The position numbers and the translations under genes were made by a program. DNA of 64,000 nt from Tatlockia sp. Its GTDB lineage: Bacteria > Pseudomonadota > Gammaproteobacteria > Legionellales > Legionellaceae. Every line of letters begins with the position of its first letter. Within the stretch, counting starts at the first letter, position 1. Of this stretch, positions 16,482 through 25,936 are shown piece after piece. Under the pieces are notes generated by a model, which saw only the letters and a list, made by a program, of their open reading frames with translations, was not told the origin of the DNA and did not search any database. The stretch lies in NCBI GenBank assembly GCA_013697725.1, contig JACCWI010000055.1:248001-312000 (forward strand). The letters are read 5' to 3'.

Positions 16482-17570
16482 CTACTGATAATTAGTTACT
16501 AGTTGTTGGCGACATCGGTGATGAGCCAAAGCGAGATTCACTAATTCGTTTAATAAATCGGGATATGCCAAACCACTTGCCTGCCATAATTTTGGATACA
16601 TACTGATCGAAGTAAATCCAGGCAAGGTATTGATTTCATTGAAAAAGATTTCATTAGTTTTATCATTAACAAAGAAATCAACTCGTGCCATACCTTTACA
16701 TTTTAATCGCTTGAAAATTTCAGCTGCTGATTGTTGTAAACGATTGATCAGTTTCTCATCCAATTGAGCCGGAATATTAAGGCTGGTTTGATTGGACTCT
16801 AAATATTTTGCAGCATAAGAATAAAAACCATCTGCATGGTTTACACAAATTTCACCAGCGATACTCACTTTAGGCAGCGACGAAGATAAATTTTCAAGAA
16901 CTGCTAGTTCAATTTCACGACCCGAGATAAATTCTTCCACTAAAATGGTTTCATCATAACGTAAAGCATCTTCAATTGCGTTTGCTAATTCCTCATTATT
17001 GTTAGCTTTGTGAATACCCACACTCGAACCGAGCGAGCAGGGCTTAACAAATAAAGGCCAACCTAATTCTGTGACCCCTTCGAGGCAAAATTGCTTTCTG
17101 TCAGCGGCTGAACTATGCCAGGAAAGTAATTTGTAGCGTGCAGAGCGAATACCATCCCCACCTGCAATACGTCTTTGCATGTCTTTATCCATGCCAATTG
17201 CTGACGAAAGTACATCACAGCCGACATAAGCAACAGCGGCAAGTTCGAGGCTCCCTTGTAAGCAACCATCTTCGTATAAAGGGCCGTGCACCACAGGAAA
17301 AACAACGTCTGCATCAATAGCAAGTTTTCCATCGACTAACAAACTAGCTAAAGGCTTAGAATTTTCAGTTTTAACGGGTAAGCTTTGGGAAAAGGCGAGG
17401 AGCTCTTGATAGTTGTTGCGATAGCACCGACCTTCTTTGTCCATTCCTACTGGGATGATATTGTACAAAGTCGAATCCAGGTGTGCCAATACGGACGCGG
17501 CTGAAAGTAATGAAATTTCGTGTTCGCCAGATTTACCACCGTAGAGCAGTAATAAATTTATTTTAGACAT
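16482..17570 (-). CDS. ddl: D-alanine--D-alanine ligase
   Basis: ATP-grasp ligase that makes the D-Ala-D-Ala dipeptide for peptidoglycan. The N-terminal motif is [17 protein letters not shown], the ATP-grasp core includes [20 protein letters not shown] and [19 protein letters not shown], and the metal and product-binding end is [20 protein letters not shown]. At 362 residues it has the DdlA length (364 in E. coli) rather than the 306 of the DdlB normally found in dcw clusters, with the extra residues in the N-terminal domain. Its start overlaps the murB stop by one base (TAATG). Confidence 0.96.
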   Translation of the reverse strand: MSKINLLLLYGGKSGEHEISLLSAASVLAHLDSTLYNIIPVGMDKEGRCYRNNYQELLAFSQSLPVKTENSKPLASLLVDGKLAIDADVVFPVVHGPLYEDGCLQGSLELAAVAYVGCDVLSSAIGMDKDMQRRIAGGDGIRSARYKLLSWHSSAADRKQFCLEGVTELGWPLFVKPCSLGSSVGIHKANNNEELANAIEDALRYDETILVEEFISGREIELAVLENLSSSLPKVSIAGEICVNHADGFYSYAAKYLESNQTSLNIPAQLDEKLINRLQQSAAEIFKRLKCKGMARVDFFVNDKTNEIFFNEINTLPGFTSISMYPKLWQASGLAYPDLLNELVNLALAHHRCRQQLVTNYQ

Positions 17571-18481
17571 TAAAGATCTCCAATAATATGCACTTCAGGA
17601 ATTAACTCAATTTCTGTGGCCTGACGCACGGTGTCACGAACTAATTTAATAAGTGATTCTATATCAGCTGCTGAGGCAAGACCTCGATTAATAATAAAAT
17701 TCGCATGTTTTTCAGATACAATTGCACCACCCATTTGCTTTCCTTTCAAGCCACAGGATTCAATGAGGCGAGCCGCAAAATTACCTGGTGGATTTCTAAA
17801 AACTGAACCACAATTATATTCATTGGTGGGTTGGGTATCGGCCCGATGAGCCAAAAGCTCTTTGATTAGACCTAGTGATTTGTCTTTATCTCCTGAGCTA
17901 AGACGACAAGTTGCGGCTACAAACCATTCTTCCTTGTGTAAACCGACAACATGTCGATAAGAAATGTCAAATTCCTCCGGTTTTCGTCGGCAAATTTTAC
18001 CATCTCGCGTCATGGTTTCAACTTCAACCACCGATTGCCAAGTTTCTCGTCCAGAGCAGCCTGCATTCATCCTTAGCGCACCACCCATTGTACCTGGGAT
18101 ACCTGCCCAGAATTCACCATCGCTTAAATGAGCCCTGGCGCAAAATCTCGCCATTGTTGCACAAGATACGCCAGCTTCAACACGTACATGTTCATCACCA
18201 ACGACAGCGATGTTTTTAAGACAACCTTGGGTGAGTACTACAGTTCCGGCAAAACCACTATCTCGGATAAGCGAGTTTGAGCCTAAGCCTAACCATAGCA
18301 GCGGCTCATCTTGTGGAAGCTGATTAATAAATGCGGCCAAATCCGAAAGACCAGCAGGTTTGTAGATTTTTTTAGCAAGTCCGCCCACTCGCCAAGTCGT
18401 GTAGCTGGCTAAAGGTTCATCTAATAGTAATTGCCCTGTCAAAGCAGTAGGGTAGGGTTGTATCTCATCCGCAGTTTTCAC
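17570..18481 (-). CDS. murB: UDP-N-acetylenolpyruvoylglucosamine reductase
   Basis: FAD enzyme that reduces enolpyruvyl-UDP-GlcNAc to UDP-MurNAc. The FAD-binding PCMH fold is shown by [20 protein letters not shown] and [31 protein letters not shown] carries the serine general acid, and the 303-residue length makes it a type II MurB. It begins with GTG, whose GTGA overlaps the murC stop, and ends one base into ddl. In E. coli murB is outside the dcw cluster; here it is between murC and ddl. Confidence 0.96.
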   Translation of the reverse strand: MKTADEIQPYPTALTGQLLLDEPLASYTTWRVGGLAKKIYKPAGLSDLAAFINQLPQDEPLLWLGLGSNSLIRDSGFAGTVVLTQGCLKNIAVVGDEHVRVEAGVSCATMARFCARAHLSDGEFWAGIPGTMGGALRMNAGCSGRETWQSVVEVETMTRDGKICRRKPEEFDISYRHVVGLHKEEWFVAATCRLSSGDKDKSLGLIKELLAHRADTQPTNEYNCGSVFRNPPGNFAARLIESCGLKGKQMGGAIVSEKHANFIINRGLASAADIESLIKLVRDTVRQATEIELIPEVHIIGDL

Positions 18482-19899
18482 ACAGGTTCCTTTAGTGTTT
18501 GCATCAGATTAAGCGCCATCTGGCCTACAGAGCCAGCTCCTTGCATTAAAATTACATTACCATCTTGGATTAATTCATTCAAATTTTCTATGAGATTTTG
18601 TGGGGTGATTAATCTGGCATTAGGGCGTTGTTCTTTTATTTGCTGCAATAAAACTTCGCTAGTCATGCCTGGAATTTCTTTTTCACCGGCCGAATAGATA
18701 TCTAGCAACAGCAATTCATCTGCCAAACAAAGAGCGGTAACAAATTGGGCAAAAAGGGATTGTGTGCGGCTGTAACGATGCGGTTGAAATACATGGATTA
18801 AACGCTTATCTGGCCAAACTCGGCGAAAGGCATCGATTGTCGAAGTTATTTCTTGTGGATGATGGCCATAATCGTCAATGACAATGGCTGAGCCTTTATT
18901 AAAACGTTTTTCACCAAGCATTTGAAAACGTCTGCCGACGCCTTCAAATTTAAACAAGCCATTTACAATAGCCTCATCACTAACACCGAGTTCTGTGGCA
19001 ATAGCAATCGCTGCTAAAGCATTAAGCACATTATGACGTCCTGGCCATTTAAATTGTATGGCAAGAGGCGTATGAGGCGCCGGGCGATTTACTGTAAATT
19101 CTGAAAGCATGCCATTTTGGGTCCAGTCACAGGCACGATAATGAGCGTCCTCACGAAAACCATAGCTACGAACAGGACGTTGTATTGAAGGTAAAATGCT
19201 GCTGACTTCAGCATCATCGATACAAAGAACTGCTAAACCATAAAAAGGTAAATGGTGAAGAAATTCGATAAAGGTTGTGCGCAGTTTATCAAAATTATCA
19301 TCATAAGTTTCCATATGATCCGCATCAATATTAGTAACAACGGCCATCATGGGTTTAAGGAATAAAAAGGAGGCGTCACTCTCATCGGCCTCAGCGACAA
19401 AATAGGCAGATTTTCCCAGTTGAGCATTGGTGCCACAGCTATTGAGTTTCCCACCAATCACAAAGCTAGGGTCCAAACCACCTTCAGCCAAGACAGCACT
19501 GACTAAACTGGTGGTTGTGGTTTTACCATGAGTACCTGCAATAGCAATACCATGGCGAAAACGCATTAACTCAGCAAGCATGGTTGCTCTTGGGATAACT
19601 GGAATTGATTGAACACGAGCAGCAATAATTTCAGGATTATCATCGGTAACCGCAGTGGAACGAACTATCACATCAGCACCATTTATATTTTCAAACTGAT
19701 GACCAAGATAGACTTTAATGCCTAGGGATTGCAGATGTTGCACTGTGCGACTTTCGCTTAGGTCTGAACCGGTAATGCGGTAACCCTGGTTATGCAATAC
19801 TTCAGCGATACCACACATGCCGACACCGCCAATGCCGATGAAATGGATTTGTTCTACTCGTCCCATCCTTGGTAATGCGAAGCTTTCTATGTTGTCCAT
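18478..19899 (-). CDS. murC: UDP-N-acetylmuramate--L-alanine ligase
   Basis: Adds the first amino acid of the peptidoglycan stem. The Rossmann N-terminus reads IHFIGIGGVGMCGIAEVL, the ATP P-loop is GTHGKTTTTS, and the central domain has NIDADHMETYDDNF and the C-terminal DDYGHHPQEI. At 473 residues it is near the usual 491. GGGG lies eight bases before the ATG. Upstream on the same strand is ftsW, with a 79-bp gap in the place where murG is usually found. Confidence 0.97.
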   Translation of the reverse strand: MDNIESFALPRMGRVEQIHFIGIGGVGMCGIAEVLHNQGYRITGSDLSESRTVQHLQSLGIKVYLGHQFENINGADVIVRSTAVTDDNPEIIAARVQSIPVIPRATMLAELMRFRHGIAIAGTHGKTTTTSLVSAVLAEGGLDPSFVIGGKLNSCGTNAQLGKSAYFVAEADESDASFLFLKPMMAVVTNIDADHMETYDDNFDKLRTTFIEFLHHLPFYGLAVLCIDDAEVSSILPSIQRPVRSYGFREDAHYRACDWTQNGMLSEFTVNRPAPHTPLAIQFKWPGRHNVLNALAAIAIATELGVSDEAIVNGLFKFEGVGRRFQMLGEKRFNKGSAIVIDDYGHHPQEITSTIDAFRRVWPDKRLIHVFQPHRYSRTQSLFAQFVTALCLADELLLLDIYSAGEKEIPGMTSEVLLQQIKEQRPNARLITPQNLIENLNELIQDGNVILMQGAGSVGQMALNLMQTLKEPV

Positions 19900-19978
19900 A
19901 GAGTTCCCCTGTGTGTTGTAAGAGCTCAGCCTAATTCATTAAATCAGAATTAGAAAATTTCCCTCTGCCTCGTTACTT

Positions 19979-21163
19979 TTATGATGTTGGAGACCTCAAT
20001 CCTAGAGCCTGCCAACGATTTTCGTGGTCAATACGCAACAACAGCGCAATAACCACACAATTAATTACCATGCTTGCGCCGCCATAACTTAACAGAGGCA
20101 GGGTTAAACCTTTAGTGGGTAATAAACCGGAATTTACACCCATATTGATTGCAGCTTGCAGACCTAACCAAAAGGTAAGCCCATAGGCTGTATAGGCAGC
20201 AAATAATCGTTCTTGGCTGTAAGCACTAAAACCAATCAATAAGCCGCGAATGACGAGTATACTATACAAAATAAGTACAAGTGAAACGCCAATTAAGCCT
20301 AATTCTTCTGCCAGTACAGCAAATAAGAAGTCAGTGTGCGCTTCAGGCAAATAGAATAGTTTTTGTACGCTTTCGCCAAGCCCGACACCAAGCCAGCCTC
20401 CTCGTCCAAAAGCGATAAGAGATTGTGTTAGCTGGTAACCGGAATTGAATTGATCCGCCCAAGGATCAAGAAAAGCAGTTAGCCTTGCTACGCGATAGGA
20501 AGAAGAAAGCGCAAGCGCGGCAAGGCTACAACAAACAATGAGCATCAAGCCTAAATAATAGCGAAGTCTTACGCCGGCTAAAAACAACATGGCCATAATA
20601 GTACCTGTGATTACAACCGTTGCGCCGAAGTCAGGTTCTTGTAGGAGTAAAGCTGCAACAACAGCTAAAACAATCATAGGTTTTATAAATCCCAAAACAC
20701 TTTGACGAATTGAGCTCTGTTGTCGGACTAAATAACCGGCTACATAAAAAATCATAGTCATTTTAACTAGCTCGGAGACCTGAATACCAATGGGCCCAAA
20801 AGCAAGCCAGCGTCGACTGCCATTTACAGAGCGACCAATTCCAGGAACTAAAACAAGGACTAGCATAGCTAAGCAAACTAACATTAAAGGAATACTAATT
20901 CGCTCCCAGAGTGCTGAATCTATGCGCATAATGACAATTGCTACCAAGAATCCCGCAAATAAATAGACGGATTGCCGAATTAAAAAATGAAAAGGCTGAT
21001 GATAATATTTCGCTGAAATCATGATAGAGCTTGAGGCAACCATCATCAGGCCAAAGATAACCAGGCCAAGAACAGCACCGATAAGCCATTTGTCATAAAG
21101 TGCTATCGCTTTATTAGTAGGTTTGCCACGCTGATTATAATGGCGAGGTTGCATAGTACTCAC
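19979..21163 (-). CDS. ftsW: Peptidoglycan glycosyltransferase FtsW
   Basis: SEDS-family polytopic membrane protein that polymerises septal glycan with its partner FtsI. About ten membrane helices are visible in 394 residues. Family landmarks are NGSRRWLAFGPIGIQVSELVK and, near the C-terminus, LPTKGLTLPLLSYGGASM. It begins with GTG within GTGA, overlapping the murD stop by four bases, with AGGT six bases upstream. The order murD-ftsW is canonical. Confidence 0.96.
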   Translation of the reverse strand: MSTMQPRHYNQRGKPTNKAIALYDKWLIGAVLGLVIFGLMMVASSSIMISAKYYHQPFHFLIRQSVYLFAGFLVAIVIMRIDSALWERISIPLMLVCLAMLVLVLVPGIGRSVNGSRRWLAFGPIGIQVSELVKMTMIFYVAGYLVRQQSSIRQSVLGFIKPMIVLAVVAALLLQEPDFGATVVITGTIMAMLFLAGVRLRYYLGLMLIVCCSLAALALSSSYRVARLTAFLDPWADQFNSGYQLTQSLIAFGRGGWLGVGLGESVQKLFYLPEAHTDFLFAVLAEELGLIGVSLVLILYSILVIRGLLIGFSAYSQERLFAAYTAYGLTFWLGLQAAINMGVNSGLLPTKGLTLPLLSYGGASMVINCVVIALLLRIDHENRWQALGLRSPTS

Positions 21164-22488
21164 AAATCACCTACCAGCTTTTCAAACACTTCACCGCGAT
21201 GATTAAAATCACGGAACATATCAAAACTTGCGCAGGCCGGAGATAACAAAACAACATCGCCCTCTTTAGCCTGTGATTTTGCTAGTTTGACTGCCTCCTC
21301 CATGGAGGACGCTAGAGATATGGGTAGAATTTCAGCTAAGGCATTTTGAATTTTTGGTGCATCTTCGCCTATCAAAATAAGAGAACGCACAAACTGAGAC
21401 ACGGGCTGGCGCAACTCGCTAAAATCTGCTCCTTTACCGACACCACCAGCGATGAGCACGATTTTTCCTGAGAGAGAAGAGCCAATGCCTGAGATGGCCG
21501 AGATTGTGGCGCCTATGTTCGTGCCTTTAGAATCATTAATCCAATCAACGCCTTCCAATTTCCGAACCGAACGACAGCGATGGGCTAAACCAGAAAAGGA
21601 TTCTAAAATTTGAATCATGGCCTGACGGTTAACGCCAGCTGCTTTGGCTAAGGCGCAAGCAGCCAAAGCATTTTGCCAGTTATGCTTGCCTTTTAGGCGT
21701 AAATTATCCGTAGAAAGCAATGGCTCATTGCCTTCAGCCAAATAAATTTTGCCATTTTGTTCAAGAAGACCCCATTGTTCGGTTTCTGCATTAAGGCCAA
21801 AGCTTGCTAATGAATGACCTGTGGCAGGCAGGGTTTGTTGATCATCACGATTATATAATAGATATGATGCCTGATTGTAAACCCGTTGTTTTGCTGCAAT
21901 ATAAGCGGCAAGATTATGATGTCTATCGAGATGGTCGGCTGAAATATTAAGAATAGTCGCTGCAATTGGTTTTAGTGACTCGGTTAAATCCAATTGAAAA
22001 CTGGATAATTCTAAAATCCAGAGGTCATAGTTATTGTTGTCATCCAGGAGATCTAGTACTGGTTCACCAATGTTGCCGCCCACGGCAACCGCTAAACCCG
22101 ATGCTTTGGCCATTTCACCGACTAAAGTTGTGACTGTGGATTTGCCATTAGTTCCGGTGATGGCAATTAGAGGTTTTTGAATTTCGCGCGCGAGACATTC
22201 AATGTCGCCATAGACTGGAATGTTTAAACGTTGAGCTTCGACCAAAAAGGGTTCATCAAGAGCAATGCCAGGACTAGCAATAATCGCGGTTAATTGTTCA
22301 TAAACAGGTAAGGGTAAGGTCTCTAAAAAAACCTCAACCCCTGGAAATTGGCTAATAAACTCCTCTAAATTATTTAGATCTCGACGTGTGTCAAAGACTA
22401 CAAAAGGTCGATTACGTCGCTGTAAATAGCGGGCGATGGAATATCCTGTTTTCCCTAAACCTGCAACTAAATAGAGTGGTTGACTCAT
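21160..22488 (-). CDS. murD: UDP-N-acetylmuramoylalanine--D-glutamate ligase
   Basis: Adds D-glutamate to UDP-MurNAc-L-Ala. It has the N-terminal nucleotide fold LVAGLGKTGYSIARYL, the P-loop GTNGKSTVTTL, NISADHLDRH, and the C-terminal WINDSKGTNIGAT and LLSPACASFDMFRDFNHRG motifs. The ATG at 22486-22488 gives 442 residues, near the E. coli 438, and has TAGG just upstream; a longer frame reaching into mraY is rejected. Eight bases separate it from mraY. Confidence 0.97.
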   Translation of the reverse strand: MSQPLYLVAGLGKTGYSIARYLQRRNRPFVVFDTRRDLNNLEEFISQFPGVEVFLETLPLPVYEQLTAIIASPGIALDEPFLVEAQRLNIPVYGDIECLAREIQKPLIAITGTNGKSTVTTLVGEMAKASGLAVAVGGNIGEPVLDLLDDNNNYDLWILELSSFQLDLTESLKPIAATILNISADHLDRHHNLAAYIAAKQRVYNQASYLLYNRDDQQTLPATGHSLASFGLNAETEQWGLLEQNGKIYLAEGNEPLLSTDNLRLKGKHNWQNALAACALAKAAGVNRQAMIQILESFSGLAHRCRSVRKLEGVDWINDSKGTNIGATISAISGIGSSLSGKIVLIAGGVGKGADFSELRQPVSQFVRSLILIGEDAPKIQNALAEILPISLASSMEEAVKLAKSQAKEGDVVLLSPACASFDMFRDFNHRGEVFEKLVGDL

Positions 22489-22496
22489 TATTAAAC

Positions 22497-23582
22497 CTAT
22501 CGTAATTTTAAAGTGGCTAGCCCGCAAAGCACAAAGACTACAGTGATTATCCAAAATCGCACGATAACTTTCGGCTCAGACCATCCTTTCAATTCAAAAT
22601 GGTGATGTAAGGGAGCCATGCGAAATAAACGTTTACCACCTGTTAGTTTAAAATACCCAACCTGCAAAATAACCGAAAGCGTTTCTATTACAAACAAACC
22701 TCCCATAATCAGCAGGACTAATTCCTGTCTGACTACAATGGCAACTATTCCCAGTGCTGCGCCCAAGGCTAAAGAGCCCACATCGCCCATAAATACTTGA
22801 GCTGGATAAGAATTATACCAAAGAAAGCCTAGGCCGGCGCCAACTAGAGCTGCGCAAAAAATAGTAAGCTCACCGGTGTTTGCGACAAAGGGAATGCCCA
22901 AATAGTGTGCAAATAAAGCATTAGAGCTTGCGTAAGCAAAGATACCCAGAGCTCCGGCAACCATGACAATGGGCATTATTGCAAGACCATCAAGGCCATC
23001 GGTGAGGTTCACCGCATTACTTGAGCCGACGATGACAAAATATGCAAGCATAAAAAATAAAGGACCCAGATTGACAAAGAAATTCTTAATAAAAGGTATG
23101 GTCAATTGTGAACTCACGGGGATATCACTACTAAAATAAAGATAGGAAACGGCAATTAAAGCAACGAGTGATTGCCAAAAATATTTCCAACGTCCTGGTA
23201 GACCCTTTGAATTTTTTCTTACCACTTTACGATAATCATCAACCCAACCGATGATGCCAAAGGCTGTTGTTACTAACATGACTAACCACAATGCAGGTTG
23301 ACGCAAATCACCCCAGAGTAGACAACTTACTAAAACCGCAAGGAGAATTAAGACGCCACCCATGGTAGGTGTACCGGCTTTGGCTAAATGGGATTGGGGG
23401 CCATCATCTCGTATCATTTGGCCAATTTGTAAATTACGTAACCAATTTATCATTAGTGGCCCACAAAATAAACCAACTAGAAGTGCGGTTAGAGCGGCTA
23501 AGATAGAACGAAAAGTCAAATATTGGAACACTCTAAACGCATGATACTGTCCCTGTAAAATTTGCGTTAACCAATAGAGCAT
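22497..23582 (-). CDS. mraY: Phospho-N-acetylmuramoyl-pentapeptide-transferase
   Basis: Polytopic membrane enzyme that transfers phospho-MurNAc-pentapeptide to undecaprenyl phosphate, forming lipid I. The 361 residues (360 in E. coli) include the Asp-rich motif [19 protein letters not shown], and the metal-binding loop [13 protein letters not shown], as well as [17 protein letters not shown] near the end. I chose the ATG at 23580-23582 because AGGTGA lies seven bases upstream and the length matches the family; a frame extending 42 codons further upstream is open but unlikely. Confidence 0.97.
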   Translation of the reverse strand: MLYWLTQILQGQYHAFRVFQYLTFRSILAALTALLVGLFCGPLMINWLRNLQIGQMIRDDGPQSHLAKAGTPTMGGVLILLAVLVSCLLWGDLRQPALWLVMLVTTAFGIIGWVDDYRKVVRKNSKGLPGRWKYFWQSLVALIAVSYLYFSSDIPVSSQLTIPFIKNFFVNLGPLFFMLAYFVIVGSSNAVNLTDGLDGLAIMPIVMVAGALGIFAYASSNALFAHYLGIPFVANTGELTIFCAALVGAGLGFLWYNSYPAQVFMGDVGSLALGAALGIVAIVVRQELVLLIMGGLFVIETLSVILQVGYFKLTGGKRLFRMAPLHHHFELKGWSEPKVIVRFWIITVVFVLCGLATLKLR

Positions 23583-23736
23583 GTTTTGATCACCTGTTAA
23601 TAAAAGAATTAAGCACCTAAACACACAGTTTAAGAGGGCCTGCAAAAAGCTGCCGATAATAGCACAGACCTGCGAGAAATAAAGAGAGGAATTATCATTC
23701 TCAACCATCTCAACTACAGGGCTTTATGTACTATTA

Positions 23737-25065
23737 TTAGCTCACTAACTGCTCCACGATTTTTTCCATCGCCGCGGAACGTGAACCTTTTACCAGAACT
23801 GTTGTGTCCTTATCTAGTTTGGCGAGCAATTCTTGAGCCAACTCTTCTTGATTGGTATAATGTTTTGCTGTGGTGCCAAAGGCGGTCGAACTATATTCAC
23901 TGTGATGACCGCAAGTCAAGAGTAAATCAATCCCTCGTCGATAAGCAGCATGGCCTATTTCTTCATGGTGTTGTTGAGTCCATGCACCTAGCTCACCTAA
24001 ATCTCCGAGAACCAGGATACGACGTCCTGGGCGAGAAGATAAGACCTCAACTGCGGTAAGGACTGACTGTAGATTTGCATTATAAGTATCATCAATAATC
24101 AAAGACTCATTTTTGCCGCTCCGAAAAGTCATCCGTCCAGAAACGCCACGAAATTGTTGCAGGCCTTCTACGATATCGGCTAAGGAAATACCTACGGCAT
24201 AGCAACAAGCAGCCGCCGCCAAGGCATTACGAACCGCATGCTCGCCTGGAACTCGCAGTTCAACCTTAGCAGGACCAACAGGCAGTACCATTTCAAAACG
24301 GCAAAATCCCTGGTCATCAATGGAAAGATCGCGAGCGTATACATCTGCAGGCTTTGATAGAGAAAAACGTAGCACTTTTTTATTGGCTAAAATACCATTC
24401 CAGAAGTTTGCATAATTGTCATCGGCATTAACAACAGCCATGCCTTCTTCGGAAAGTCCTTCGTAAATCTCGCCTTTAGTCCGCGCCACGCCGTCTATTG
24501 AACCAAAACCTTCAATATGAGCTGGGGCAATATTATTAATTAATGACACTTGTGGTTGAACAATAGCAACGGTGTAAGCAATTTCACCGGGGTGATTAGC
24601 GCCAAGCTCGAAAACTGCGTAAGTATGCTCAGATTGTAATTGCAAAACAGACAAGGGTACGCCGATATGGTTATTTAAATTTCCAGGTGTGGCAAAAGCC
24701 GGTTTAGGTAAAATGGCAGCAATCATTTCTTTTACTGAGGTTTTGCCATTCGAGCCGGTAAGCGCAATGACGGGACAATGGATGGATTGACGATGAGCGG
24801 TTGCGAGTTTTGCTAAAGCTTCCAAACAATTTTGCACAAGGATTTGTGGGATGGTTAGATTTGTACAGCTACGCTCGACTAAAACTGCGGCAGCTCCTTT
24901 TTCAACAGCCGCGCTAATAAAATCATGGCCGTCAAAATTTTCACCGCGTAAGGCAATAAATAAATTACCTGGTTTTAGATTTCGACTATCAATACAAATG
25001 CCAGTTATTAGCGTATCGTAGGCGAGTGAACAGTTAAATAATTGTGCAATTTTAGCTAAGTTCAT
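23737..25065 (-). CDS. murF: UDP-MurNAc-tripeptide--D-Ala-D-Ala ligase
   Basis: Adds the D-Ala-D-Ala dipeptide to complete the stem. It carries the P-loop GSNGKTSVKEMIA, IDSRNLKPGNLFIALRGENF, NNHIGVPLSVL, ELGANHPGEI, and the C-terminal DDTYNANLQSV and LGDLGELG motifs; 442 residues is close to E. coli (452). It is the first mur gene in this block: murE, normally just upstream, is replaced by zipA. No strong ribosome binding site precedes the ATG. Confidence 0.96.
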   Translation of the reverse strand: MNLAKIAQLFNCSLAYDTLITGICIDSRNLKPGNLFIALRGENFDGHDFISAAVEKGAAAVLVERSCTNLTIPQILVQNCLEALAKLATAHRQSIHCPVIALTGSNGKTSVKEMIAAILPKPAFATPGNLNNHIGVPLSVLQLQSEHTYAVFELGANHPGEIAYTVAIVQPQVSLINNIAPAHIEGFGSIDGVARTKGEIYEGLSEEGMAVVNADDNYANFWNGILANKKVLRFSLSKPADVYARDLSIDDQGFCRFEMVLPVGPAKVELRVPGEHAVRNALAAAACCYAVGISLADIVEGLQQFRGVSGRMTFRSGKNESLIIDDTYNANLQSVLTAVEVLSSRPGRRILVLGDLGELGAWTQQHHEEIGHAAYRRGIDLLLTCGHHSEYSSTAFGTTAKHYTNQEELAQELLAKLDKDTTVLVKGSRSAAMEKIVEQLVS

Positions 25066-25128
25066 AGTTTATTAATTATTTAAAGGCTCTATTATGAGCC
25101 TAGGGTTAGTATGTTGAACTTCCAGTTT

Positions 25129-25848
25129 TTATGCAAAAGCCGCTGCAACGGAATCTACGTCAAGTGCTTCGCGGTAATGCATTAAACTTTGTTCAGTCAA
25201 TGGTTTTTTGCATTCATCAAGTAAATAGGTGTCTAGCCCTTCACTTAATTGTTTAGCAGTTTCATACATAATGTGGAAACGTTCGTTATCGATAGTAGAA
25301 TTTCCTGACACTTGCATAAACAAACATAAACCTCGTACAGAAAAAGCACCAATATTGTGCAAATCAAAGACACCGCTGGCTGTTGCTGCGGCGAGGCTGC
25401 AAAGAATTGGACCTTGACCGGTTGTGTGCTGGTGGCGATGAAATAAATTACCTTCGCCAAAGCGTAAACCCGCAGCGAGGATAGTTTGTAGTAATTCGTA
25501 TCCCGCGAGTTGGCGATTTTCCTTCGCCAATAAAAACATCATCAAGGTTTTAGCCTTGCCAGCGCAGACTTCTTTTTTCTCGAGCTCAGTCTTGGCACTG
25601 ATAGGCAGAACTTTATTAGAAGAGGTTGAAATTAGGATCTTTTCAGAAGGCTTTTCCTCGGGTAGGTCAGAATCAATTTTTCTTACTGAAATAATATCAT
25701 CAAAGAATTGTTTTTCTGGTTGTCCTAAAATCGGCTGAGGACTTTCAGGAGTTAGGCTCTGGCGTCTTGCTTTCATTAAACGACTAATAGCAATTATGAC
25801 CCCAATGAGTAAAAGCACATTAAGGATAAGGCTCCAGTTTGTCTGCAT
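25129..25848 (-). CDS. zipA: Cell division protein ZipA
   Basis: Inner-membrane protein that anchors FtsZ. A very short periplasmic N-terminus precedes one membrane helix (about residues 5-23), a basic stretch (KARRQ), a charged linker of about 80 residues, and the C-terminal FtsZ-binding domain from about residue 100. There GYELLQTILAAGLRFGEGNL and the H-x-x-G-Q-G-P-I-L-C-S-L-A pattern match the family. At 239 residues its linker is shorter than in E. coli (328). GGAG stands seven bases before the ATG. Between smc and murF on one strand it probably belongs to the same operon as both. Confidence 0.9.
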   Translation of the reverse strand: MQTNWSLILNVLLLIGVIIAISRLMKARRQSLTPESPQPILGQPEKQFFDDIISVRKIDSDLPEEKPSEKILISTSSNKVLPISAKTELEKKEVCAGKAKTLMMFLLAKENRQLAGYELLQTILAAGLRFGEGNLFHRHQHTTGQGPILCSLAAATASGVFDLHNIGAFSVRGLCLFMQVSGNSTIDNERFHIMYETAKQLSEGLDTYLLDECKKPLTEQSLMHYREALDVDSVAAAFA

Positions 25849-25936
25849 GTTTTACTCCTGTTTAAAAGTTTGTTCGTACCTAAGCATCAACTTTTAGCAA
25901 AGCGGCTTAGATTTATCAACATATTAACAGAAATAC

